From positions 15,792,501 to 15,856,500 of the forward strand of contig JALJCS010000015.1 of NCBI GenBank assembly GCA_023055355.1: a stretch of DNA of 64,000 nt. Direction: 5' to 3'. This DNA is from Agelaius tricolor. Lineage: Eukaryota; Chordata; Aves; Passeriformes; Icteridae. This document shows, piece after piece, positions 39,835 to 50,144 of this stretch; positions within the stretch are counted from its first letter, which is position 1, and every line of letters starts with the position of its first letter. The position numbers were made by a program, and so were the translations under genes. Under the pieces are notes generated by a model. That model had not been told where the DNA came from. It saw only the letters and a list, made by a program, of their open reading frames with translations, and ran no database searches.

Positions 39835-40734
39835 ACTAAAACGAGATTCTTGTGCCTTATTTTCAGCATGTGTCACTTACCAGCATCTTTGTGCAGGCTG
39901 GGGATCACTGGGGATGGGAAACATTACAAAATGGTGCTTCTGACAGTTAGAAGATGTCACATCTCTGAATACTGTTTTATATTTTGATAATAATAACTAT
40001 AAGGAGATTTTAATTTTGCTTAAAGAATTAATAGCCCAGTGACATTGCAGCTCTTTTGACTCGCACAGCTTTGGAAATTTGCAAGATTGAGCAGGAATAT
40101 CATGTGTTTATTAGAAGCAGTGGAAATATTTGCCTTTGGCATATCCATTATGTAAGCAACGATTTTTCTTCCTTTTTTTTTTTGTTTGTTTTTTGTTTTT
40201 GCCTTTTATTTTCCAGCAGACTGTGTTTATCAGCAAGGTATGTGTTGATACAAGTTTCATAAAGAACAAGCTGTGTGTAGACATGGCAGGTTTGGTTAGA
40301 GGCCTCTCAATGGCTCACAGAACCCCAGGGCTGGGATTTCCCCTCCTCCTTCCCCACCGTGACAGGAACAGAGAAGGATTTGGGCTGAGGGGAGACGTGC
40401 AGGATGCTGGGGCTGAGATGGGAGAGGAGCTGTTGGTAAGAACAAAGATGTGCTGGGTTTTCTGCTGATTCTCCTGCTGGATCCACTGTCAGCCCCCACA
40501 TCCTGGTGCAGTATCATCAATAAGAGTGCTGGGCTCCTGAGTGCCACAACCTGGGGGCAGACACAAAGTTCTGGTGGCCTCAGCTGGCTGCTGCCATTGG
40601 CAGTTGTGCTGTGTCCCCGTGCCTGGCATTGGCCAGGGTGTTCCTTCTCCTGCAGAACAGTTGGTTTTGTTCTGCACCTTTCTCTGAGCAGGCACTGCAA
40701 TTATGAAGTAATTTGCATTATGCTTTGTGAAGGC
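39835..40734. other. Non-coding DNA with one splice-site-flanked 21-bp segment
   Basis: After 300 bp of AT-rich DNA the sequence becomes GC-richer (40300-40700), with overlapping frames on both strands up to 134 codons and no recognisable protein. At 40160-40243 a long pyrimidine tract, TTTTCCAG, 21 bases and GTATGT follow each other; see the findings. Confidence 0.45.
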
Positions 40735-41184
40735 TGACTTAGAGCAGAGACTAGATGGAGCTGAAGAACAAAGTAGGGATTTATTGGGAGGCCTCAATGG
40801 ATCCACCTTGGGCAGCACGAGAGCCCAGCCAGGGCTACATCCAAGATGAACCAAAATGGTCCCAAAATACACAACCGGTCATGGGGCCTCTCACTTTTGT
40901 AAGTTCTGGTCCGTTTGCATATTGGAATTAATTGTCCAATTGCAGCTCCAGCCCATGAAGTCCCATCCTTCTTGTTTTTCTCTCTTCAGCCCATGTTGTT
41001 TGTGCTCTTGGGGCTGAGATTTGGATCATCTGTCCTTGGTGCCCAGCTGGAGCAGGAATTGTTTTGTCTCCCTGCTCTGTGCACAGAGCTCACCCTCCCC
41101 TCATGTGAAGCCCAGACCCAAACACTAAAGCAGCTCGGAATCTGAAAAATATAAAAGCTAAAACCTGTAAAACCTGAGGCATCA
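40735..41184 (-). mobile_element. Solo LTR of an endogenous retrovirus
   Basis: This is a block of about 450 bp bounded by TGACTTAGAG on the left and GGCATCA on the right, so that both strands start TG and end CA. On the minus strand a TTTTATATTTTT TATA-like word lies near the 5' end. An AATAAA polyadenylation signal (plus-strand TTTATT, 40779-40784) lies near the 3' end, as expected for U3-R-U5 order. I associate this sequence type with passerine LTRs of the ERVL/ERVK kind, but the family is from memory. No primer-binding site, polypurine tract or internal genes flank it, so it is a solo LTR left by recombination. I could not find a clear target-site duplication, so the ends may be off by a few bases. 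Confidence 0.75.
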
Positions 41185-43575
41185 GCATGGCATGCACTTT
41201 GCCAAATTTTGGAAATTGCTGTGTTTGAAAAGGAATGGCTGCCATTCACAGTGCTGCACTGATTAATCACAGTTAGGGACCAAATACAGCACTTATATAA
41301 AGTGTCCACTGAGGAGCAAAATTAGCACTTCCTAAAGTGATGGGAGTAATTCCATTAGTGAGAATTCCCATTGAAAATGTGGAATTTCTGTGCCATTTTA
41401 GAAATAATTCTCACACTTGTGAAAATATTCTTATAGCTGTGTGCAAGTCACCTACAAGAGCATTGCTGCTACATTTGCATACCAACAGCATCCTTTAGGA
41501 GCTAATTACATTTTATTTAAAAAATTATTTTCCTGATGTGGTTCCAGGTTAGATAAATGCTGATGTAATACAATCACAGTTTAAACTACACATAAACCTA
41601 TCTGTGTATTTTACTGAAAGTCATTTGTGGGGCCAAATCTCAGACCAGACAATTGTCATTACAGAATTTCTGACTTTTGGGGACCTTTTTGCAGCTTTCT
41701 CAGCCTGTACTTACTCTGACTAAGGAGTGTTAATGCAATTCTACAGGACAGTGCAACTCTTTTCTTTGCCAGTAGTAGAAGTAACTGATGCCAAATAAAT
41801 ATGTTTTTACAACAAATGAATACCTTTAAAGAAAGATAATAAATTATTTAGGGTGGCAGGAACCACCATGTTTTCAGTGACTCCAGAACTGCTCCCACAT
41901 CAGAGATGTGTTGTTAGATGAATACTCCCAGGTTACTACCAGGGCAGGGAATCACTCTCTTCCTCCATCACACTGAACATTCAGTTATTCCCTACAAAAC
42001 AAATACCAAATGAACCCTAGCTGCTCCCTCAAGCTCACAATTTCTGTCTTGCAGCCTGCCTCTCCCAGAAAAGCTTTTTAAATGGCTGTGCCAGGGTAGC
42101 GTTCTAGCAATGGGACTGCGTTTTTTCCCTGTTTTATCTCGTATGAAGTAGCTACTAATTGAGAGATAAAGTAAGTGAGAATGACCCTTCCGGCTGGCCG
42201 TTGTGCTGTTACCTGGGAACTGGGTCACTGGGGTTCAGCACCTGCTGCACTGAGACTTTAATTACTCACACAAAGTGGAATTGCAGGAGGAGAGGAGTGA
42301 GCGAGCAGCCCTCAGCCACTGCACCGCTACCGAGTTCCAATCCCCCCAGGCTGGGAAGGGAATTAAACCAGGTTACTCCCACCTCACTAGTAAGAGGCAG
42401 ATGCCTCTGACAGAATTGTGACTCTAACCTTGTTTTCTGATGGTTTTCTATAAAAGGGGCAAGCACGGAATGTTTAGTGTGAATTCTATAATGTTTTCTC
42501 CCCCTGAAAAATGAAACATTATAAGGGAAATTTATTTAATAATTAAAAAAAAAAAAGTTCAGCATTTAAAAAAAAGTTGTTTTATGAGAACCAGCATTTT
42601 ATTTGGTTTTCTTTTGTCAGCTAGAAGAAGCTCAGTATACTTCAAATCTGGTCAATGTGTTTAGGTACAGGTAGTTTGTACAATGTAATTTATATTCTGT
42701 GCATCACTAACCCACCACGTACTTAAAATGTAAATTTATTTATAAATATGCACATGTACATAGTATATGTTTATATTATTTTAGATTTATGTAAAATATA
42801 TTGATGTCTAGTTGCAATAAATTCTATAAAATTACTGACAGATTTCTGTTGAACTGTGGCCAGATGTAGTAACCTCTGAGGAGTTTCCCTTTTCTTCATC
42901 ATTGTCTCTTTGCTCCTTAATGTTAAAAACCATTGTTTTTTCCCTTCTCTTTAAAAACATGAACATTACCATAATTTTTTGGAAATAATGTGTGTAAGCT
43001 ATCAATATGTGATATATTTCAGTGCTCATAAAAGTAAGATTTCTAGATAAACAGCAATAGAAATATTTTTGACCGTGTAAAAAAATCAACAATTTTCATA
43101 AGGTTGCATCTTTTTACTTCTCTGTATATACAAAAACTATATTAAAAGAGATTAAATTTTACTCTGCAGAGTAAAATGCAAACAGAAAATTATTTTTCAT
43201 TTTTCAGTGCAAGCAATGGATTATCATTTATTTATGAGACCTTTTTTTAATCTAGAATATATGGAAATCTTTTCTTGAAGCACAATGTAATATTGAATTG
43301 GGAATGTTGTCTGACAGTTTGCTTCTTACAGTTGCACAGAATGATTCCACTGTATGAATTTTTTAAAGAGGCTCAATATACTCTGTGTTTTAGAAGGGGG
43401 AAGTAATCAGGGTAATCTTGAAGAATCTTATAAACTTGCCTCCTCTGTCCCTTCGTTCTTCAAACAAACTTTGCACAAAGACTGAGCTGTGGCAGCTTTT
43501 GCCATCAAGGGAAATGTCCAGATACTTTTCTGTCCTGGTGTATCTGCATTCAGGAGTTCACTGATGTGGCCTAAA
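41185..43575. other. Non-coding DNA, no gene recognised
   Basis: Unique sequence; 42160-42420 is GC-richer with overlapping frames on both strands and no recognised product. A12 lies near 42543. The interval 42700-43150 is very AT-rich. Confidence 0.5.
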
Positions 43576-43651
43576 CACACTCATTTCTCCTGTTATTCTC
43601 ACACTCATTTCTCCTGTTATTCTCACACTCATTTCTACTGCTTTTTATTCT
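43576..43651. repeat. Tandem repeat, 24-bp unit x3
   Basis: Two identical copies of a 24-bp unit (43576-43599 and 43600-43623, beginning CACACTCATTTCTCC) are followed by a third copy. The third (43624-43651) carries a few extra bases and substitutions. It is C/T-rich on the plus strand. Confidence 0.92.
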
Positions 43652-44719
43652 CCTAAGGGCACCTAATCAGAGCAGAGGGATGGATTTTAATCAGACTTTG
43701 AATCTAGTGGTAAATGGGTGCAGCGTTTAAAGGGTTTATTACTTTTTGTCTGGGAATGAAAGGTAGAAGTCAAATTAAAAATCCACTGTATCCCCCAGAA
43801 GTTGTCACCCCATCTCTTTTTGGGTTGGGTAGAACTCCCCTTGTTGTCAGAGGAAATTCCCCTCACAGCATCCCCCTCAGGATGCTCCTCCAGTGGGTGA
43901 TTGGAGGCTCCTGAACGAGCCTGGCTGTTACAGCAGATCTGTGCTCTGAAACCTTGGAAATTCCAGTTTGTAGCACAAACCAGGGGTCAGCTGGTTGCTT
44001 TTGTTTTCCTAAAAAAACCCCAGTGTAAAGCAGGCCCTGTGCACAACATGGGCAGGTAAGGCAAAACAAAGGGTGGAACAAAAGGTGCGGAATAGAATGT
44101 CTTTATTATGAATAAAATGATCTATAACAGTGTGCCTTGTAATTCCATGGTTTTGGTATTCATAAATTATAGTGACAGAAAGATGTAATGCTAACCTATT
44201 CATTTAGGTTGGTATGAATTTTACATTAAAATGCTTACAGTTTTTATACATTAAAAGAGGCCTTAGAGAGAAATGAAGCCAATTAAGGAGAAATAAAGAC
44301 CTGTGTGTCTTTCTGTATGTATACCTTCATCTAAATGCAGTCGTATAAACAATAGAAAATCAAGGTATTTATGCAGCAATTGCTGTTCCCTTTCCCTTCC
44401 TCAACAATTACCTGTATGCTAATGATTATAATTTGAGGTTTGTATGGAGAAAATAGCATCTATTTTCTGCAGAGAAACACCATGACAGAAAATAGTTTTC
44501 TCTAAACTTGTTTAATGCTTAATGCCTTGGTGTCCAGATAATGAAGTATTTTGTAATGATTTCAGGCAGACATTCTGCTTTCATCTTTGGCTTTCTGTTG
44601 TATTCTATTGTACTGAACTCAGGAACAGGCTCTGCCAGTCTCTATTTTTGTTGGTGTTTTTAAGTTTGTAACAGAGCAATGAGAAGTTGTATTTGGGACC
44701 AGATCCTAGATCGATGAAC
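43652..44719. other. Non-coding DNA, no gene recognised
   Basis: Unique sequence leading up to the CpG island. 44016-44060 contains an acceptor-like CCCCAG and a strong donor-like CAG/GTAAGG 32 bases apart. I regard this as chance. Confidence 0.5.
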
Positions 44720-44737
44720 ATATATATATATATATAC
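44720..44737. repeat. Microsatellite (AT)9
   Basis: Nine AT units, about 120 bp before the start of the CpG island. Confidence 0.9.
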
Positions 44738-44854
44738 AGCATTTCTTACTGCAAGGAGAAGGACTGTGGGGATATTCTTTATATAAGGAGTAAAAGCTTT
44801 TACGTGCTGTATCTAAACTTTCTAGGGAAGCTCATTTTCACACAGGCTCCGTGT

Positions 44855-45290
44855 GAGCCAATTTCTTCCCTCCAACCACGGCCAGTGCCGTATGCTTCAA
44901 GCAGGGAGGCTGCAGTGTAATCGACACCCTGAGCTCGTTTCTGCAGAGCGTAAGCCGAGCTGCAGAGCCGGAGATAAGGGCGGGTTTGAGCCGGGCTCAG
45001 CAGGGCTGGCTCAGCGAGCGGCTCTGCCGGAGGAGCCGCGCTGTCTCCCCGGCGCTGCCGCTGCTGCTGCTGCGTCCCAGCGCGGGTCGAGGAGGGGACA
45101 CGGTGCCCTGGCTGTGCCTGCGGGGTGACCTGGCCGCCCCTGGCACCCCGAGGGGCACGGAGGGCACCGGGGCCGTGTGGTGGTGCGGCTGCAGAAGGTG
45201 GAGCTGCCTCTGCTTCCCTTTCTCTGCCTGCTGCTGGCCCGGCACGGGGCATCCGAGGCGGGGCCGTCGTCCCCTGCCCGGGCCATCCCT
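44855..45290. promoter_or_regulatory. Isolated CpG island
   Basis: By my count about 35 CpG dinucleotides occur in 44881-45290, in sequence that is clearly GC-rich. The rest of the window has only occasional CpGs. The island includes GCCGGAGGAGCCGCGC, a (CTG)5 run near 45056 and several GGGG/CCCC runs. CpG islands in vertebrates usually mark promoters. A TATATAAGG word at 44780 and a perfect palindrome TAAAAGCTTTTA (44791-44802) lie upstream on the plus strand. Long frames are open on both strands (for example 44800-45252 minus, 150 codons, Ala/Pro/Arg-rich), as expected from composition alone. I recognise no first exon. It might serve an unannotated gene or lncRNA, or may simply be the GC-rich flank of the adjoining minisatellite. 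Confidence 0.6.
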
Positions 45291-45660
45291 GCAGAGCATC
45301 CCTGCTGGGGCATCATCCCCTGCCCGGGGCATCATCCCTGCAGAGCATCATTGCAGGGCATCATCCCCTGCCCGGGGCATCATCCTTGCATGGGGCATCA
45401 CTGCAGAAGATCCCTGCCACACGGGGCATCATCCCCTGCCCAGAGCATCCCTGCCAGGGCCATCCCTTCCCGGGGCATCATCCCTGCATGGGGCATCCCT
45501 GCCCGGGGCATCCCTGCAGAGCATCGTTGCAGGGCATCCCTGCCCAGGGTATCATCCCTGCATGGGGCATCACTGCAGAGCATCCCTGCCGGGGCCATCA
45601 TCCCTGCATGGGGCATCCCTGCAGAGCATCACTGCTGGGGCATCCCTGCTGCAGGAATCG
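45245..45660. repeat. Degenerate 12/15/18-bp minisatellite, about 26 units
   Basis: The array is built from variants of GGGCATCCCTGC with three recurring forms: GGGCATCATCCCTGCATG (18), GGGCATCCCTGCAGA or GGGCATCCCTGCCCG (15), and GCATCACTGCTG-type (12). In the right half the 18-15-12 order recurs, giving a higher-order unit of about 45 bp (for example from about 45548 and again from 45592). The array lacks stop codons, so three plus-strand frames of 194-252 codons run through it. One-base indels move the same motif between frames within a single ORF (GASL to GHPC to GIPA readings), which argues against selection for a protein. The array abuts and partly shares the CpG island. Confidence 0.93.
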
Positions 45661-48600
45661 TGGGGATGGAGCCCTTGCAGTGCCCACACCTCTGTTATAT
45701 CAGGCTGGACTCTGATTTCTGTCTGGAGAGACCCCCAAAGCTGAACCCAGCTGGTTTCTGACAGCTCTGCTTCACCTCACTATGACTGTGCTGTTTTAGC
45801 ATCACAGGAGATAACAAAATACGGAGTTTGGTTTGAAAGAACAAATCTGCAGAAATCAGCCTTATGTAAGGAGCTGAATAAATTTTAGACAGAGTCCAGC
45901 AGAAAAAGTCACATTATGTTAAACACAGATAATTCTGGAAGTCCTTTCCCTGTTCAAATAATGTGTTTCAGAAAAACACCTTGTGGTACATTTGGCATTC
46001 TGGTCATAGGAAGAAAGAGCTATTTGTAAAAAGTTGCATATGGTCATCTGAACTAATTGCTAAAACGACTCTACATTAATTGGATAATTAAAGATTGTGA
46101 ACATGTGGCTATTGTATTCCTTGGGCATTATGCCAACAGTTTCTGTGGCTGGAGAAAGGTCTGTTAACATGCTGGATCCTTTTTCATAAAAATAAATAAG
46201 CTACAAGGGTCTTAAATTTAGATTAGAAAAACTTAGTATTTTTTAAATTGAGTTTTAAAACACATTTATGGTTTCCATTGTGTTTATGTTTTAACACTTT
46301 TGAACGGTGGCAACTTTGATTTTTTTAGCATCCATCTCACAAATTAATAGTATTGATTTTTGTTTTAGATTTATTGTTAGCATTTTGGAAAGTGTTCTGT
46401 AATTGTTGATACTTTGTAACATGAGACCTAGAGCTCCCTGGTTTATTTTGAAGAGGATGAGTGTTGGCACTCAGTTTGAAGAACTTTGTAATAGCAGTAA
46501 ATTGTCTGTGTGCTTTACCTCTACCTGTCAAGGTTATTTGTCAGAAAAATGATGTTTGGTAACTGAGATTTCTTGCAGTGGGTGACACACAAGCTGCACA
46601 AATCCCTGTGGCAACCAGTCACTTTTTTTTTGTGTGTGTGTGTTTGTGAGGTTTTGGTTATTACTCTCCTTGTTCTTAATTTGAAAGTAAAATCTGTGGT
46701 CTCAAAATGACCTTAAAGTGACTGACCCCTAAATCCAATCAGTCCAGACTCCTTTGAAAATTGACAAATATGTCAAATTTACCTTTGACTATGAAAACAT
46801 TTTAAAAGTATTTCGTTTGCTTGGGGCAGTAATAATTCTTAAGTTAGTATTAATTGTTCCAGTGTGATTTGATGTTACTGGTTTGATGATATCCACATTG
46901 TGAGTTTATGGCAGTATAATCTTATTTTATTGTGAATTATCAATTTTTTAAGAGTAAAAAATTCTGGATGAGCAATTTATTGATTGGTTTAGTCTGAGAA
47001 AAAGGTTCACAAATGGTCAATACATAGTCAAAAGGGTGTCAGAGGCATGAGAAAATAGATTTTTATTTGTATGTTTTCTGACTTGCATATGTTTGCTTTG
47101 TTTTTGCTTTCATATTTTCTTTAAATCAGCTGCAACAATTATGTTAATGACAGGAATGCAAAATCACTGAGGTAGAAGAAATACAGGAATACTTTTTATC
47201 CAAGCAAATAATCATAGTTATACTTTCTATTCGCTGGTTTTAACCACAAAAATGTATCATGCTTCCAGACTTTCACTGAGTTCAGATAAAAACTGTAATT
47301 AGAAGGCACGGTTGCCTTGCTTTCCTTGGATAGGATTTCTTTTCTACAAAATTTTTGTAGCAGTGTGCATTGTACACGTGTGTCTGTGTTTGTACCCAAA
47401 CCAGTATAAGGGATATTCTCCCATTTGTGTCAAAGCTGCAGCACCACTTCCACTCCAGGCAGGGTATTACCTGTTTTATCATCCCAGCCATGTCAAAATA
47501 ACTAATGAAGATAAACTTGTCCAGACAGAAGAATAAGAGACACTCTGAATTAGCTGAAAATGCAAATTGCAACTGGAGAGGTCAAGGGAAGAGAAAGTAT
47601 TTCTGTAGATGGAATTCTCTCTGAACTTGGTTGGATGCTGCTGTCCGAGTTCTGTGTGTTTGGAAGAGGAATTGAGTTGAATTATTTGTCTAATTATTTG
47701 TCTGAGTAGTGGGTGTAGCATTAGGGAGCAGTTGACTGAGATATAAAGGGAACTTTTACCCTTTCCTATGAAAACTGTCAAGGTGTTTCAAGAAAGAAAA
47801 ATACGCAAAGTGTGTTTATGGGTCTGCGTGAAGAACGGATGGCAGATGTAAAGTGCTTTGAAAAAGAAGCCAAATTTACTGAGATGCTTCAATTTTATTG
47901 AAATAAAAAAACCCATGGACTTGGAAAATGCTAGCAATGCCTAGTTCTGTGAAAGAGCCCAAAATGTTTCTTTGTAAAGTAGCCTGAACAAAATGTGGCA
48001 TTTCAAGTAAGCCAGCAAGGACTGGTTGTGCTTTTTTGTTACCAGAGACTCCTTCATCATCATTTGGAATAACAGTCTACTGATGATTTTCAGAGTGGGA
48101 GGAGTAAAGTGAGGATTCCTGTGATAACAAAGGAAGTTGGTAGAAGCCTAGAAGGCAGAGGGAAATGGGTGCATGTTCCTGGTTTTTGACTAAGCTGTCT
48201 CTTGAGTTTCAGCACTGCAGAGTCTGAAATTTGCCTTGCCCTGGTGAAACTCCATCTCTGAGCAGCGTGTCCAGCTCAGAGGCTGCTTGTGCACAGCAGC
48301 ACAGGGGTGTGATGGCCACTTTTAAAGTCTAAATATTTTGCATATATTATTTGTTTGCCACTGCTTGAATGCAATTCAGCAGCTGACCCAGCAAGGGGAG
48401 CTGTAGATTAGTGTGGACAGTTCTGTGGCTTCATGCACTAGAAATTCTCAAATAAGAGCATTTTCTTGAGGGACTGTCTATTTGACTAAATTTCTGAACT
48501 TTCACAGTAATTTCAAGGGAGGGTTCCATAAAATATTTGACTGCAGGTTGTGTGAGAGAGCTGTTTATTCTCTCTCAGCCCACCCCACCTCCTCCCCCCA

Positions 48601-50087
48601 AATTAAAATGTTTATAAAGCTGTGCTGGTTCTGTCTAATAATAAACCAGCATCAATATCTGTGTGTGTGATATCAGTTCATCTGGTCCTGGATAATCTGG
48701 TACAGGAGTCAATGAACTTAATGCAGTATTGGTAATCCAAAAGGGTTTGAGTTAAGTGTTTTTGACATGCAGAATCAAGAGTCAAGGGCAAAGCAGACTT
48801 TAAATATTCCTTCAGCACAGTCTGGTAGGGATGTAATTGAATATCTCAGGTAAAGCATCTTATCAGAACTAAAGCTGGTTAGTGTCTCATTGCCAAACAG
48901 GGAGGTGCTGTGTGTCTTCTGCACACAAGTGCTCTTTTGACATTGTTGGAAATCCTTTGAGGTCTCAGTTCACCCTGGAAATTCTGTCAGGGATGCGTTT
49001 GCACGTTATAGAATAAATTCTGCTTCACCCAAGTTGCTCCATGGCATGGTCCTTGCTCTAGCATTTTAGTGGTTAATGCCAAAGCAGCTGAAAGATTATG
49101 AGGAGTACAAACAGGAATCAGGAAAGGAATAAATATTGCACGTTTGTGTTGTTAATGTGATATAAATTTTCATAGTAAAATACAGAAATGTTTCCACTCA
49201 GGCTAGATTTATAGCTCATATGTTCCTTTAAGAGGCATATGGAGAGAATTTAGTGAAAAACTTGTATCAGGAGACTAAACTGACAGAAATTTTCTTTCCC
49301 AATCTATCTCTGGGGTTGTGAAGGATTGTGCAGAGGAAGAAGCCTGAGCATAAACAATGTGTTCAAATGTCTGTGAACAGACAAAGTTTTAACACGCTGA
49401 TTTTGCCATACTTTAAAGAGCTGCATTGTGGGTATTTTGATATTTGGTATTTTTATTGAACAGCAGCTCCTGCAGCCATGCAGTTCAGGCTAATTCTCAT
49501 TGCAAGTAATGTGAATGGAGGGAGTATCTTGAAAAGGTGGAGGGCTCAGGCACATTCTCAAATAGAAAGAGTTCAAAAGACATACAAACATTTTACTTTC
49601 CATTTGTGATTTATTTTTGCATTTATCACTAAGCATATTGAAAAATAAAGGCATTGTCATTTGGTCCTTCAATTTGCATTTTTTTTTCTTTATTGATGGT
49701 GATCCTTAAGACTCCAGTGTGTGTTTTGTTGAAGCAGAACTTGCTAGGGCATTACCTATTTTTTTTCCATCTATAAAATACTTCATTTTTTTTGGGGAGA
49801 TTAAAAAAATTATAAATTTGAATCAAAATTTTGCTATTAATTTGTGATGAACAGAGCCCATTTGGATTTGTTTTAACTCCTTATTTAAATATGAAATGTA
49901 AGAATTGTTATAGAGGGAGAGAATTTTGATGTTACATCAACCTAAATCTATGGGCATTGTCAGGGATAATGTTAAAACTTAAAATGTCATGCTAGACCAG
50001 GAACCAGCTTGTTTTCATAGGAATGATACCTGTACTCCTCAACATGTGAGTTGTGATTAATGGTGGAGCTTCTGGAGTGCTGTTGGG
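45661..50087. other. AT-rich non-coding DNA, no gene recognised
   Basis: After the minisatellite the composition falls back to AT-rich. (TG)6 occurs at 46631-46642. Frames at 47196-47781 overlap on both strands and are unrecognised. No transposon or RNA gene was identified. Confidence 0.5.
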
Positions 50088-50144
50088 TCTGTGAGACAAA
50101 TTTATCCACAATTTTTCTGGTTTGTGAGACAAATTTATCCACAA
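50088..50144. repeat. Duplication of about 22 bp, 33-bp period
   Basis: GTGAGACAAATTTATCCACA occurs at 50091 and again at 50124 without mismatch. On the minus strand the period of 33 keeps frame, so a 79-codon open frame (49987-50226) reads DKFVSQT twice. The frame is otherwise unrecognised and probably not a gene. Confidence 0.85.

Noticed and set aside
39525..39839. 104-codon plus-strand ORF
   Set aside because: It is the antisense shadow of another CR1 ORF2 tail, whose true sense is the minus strand.
40300..40734. Possible retroviral internal region next to the LTR
   Set aside because: No primer-binding site lies beside the LTR end, and the overlapping frames show no gag, pol or env features. 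The LTR appears solo.
43576..43651. CRISPR-like direct repeats
   Set aside because: There are three head-to-tail units with no spacers; it is a simple tandem repeat.
44800..45252. 150-codon minus-strand ORF, Ala/Pro/Arg-rich
   Set aside because: It lies across the CpG island, where GC-rich composition removes stop codons on both strands. No family is recognised.
45245..45660. CRISPR-like array
   Set aside because: The units are degenerate and contiguous, with no unique spacers of constant length, and the window is vertebrate. It is a minisatellite.
44986..45744. 252-codon plus-strand ORF, the longest in the window
   Set aside because: It consists largely of the minisatellite translated in shifting frames, with two other frames open over the same bases. 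There is no domain and no codon-level constraint visible.
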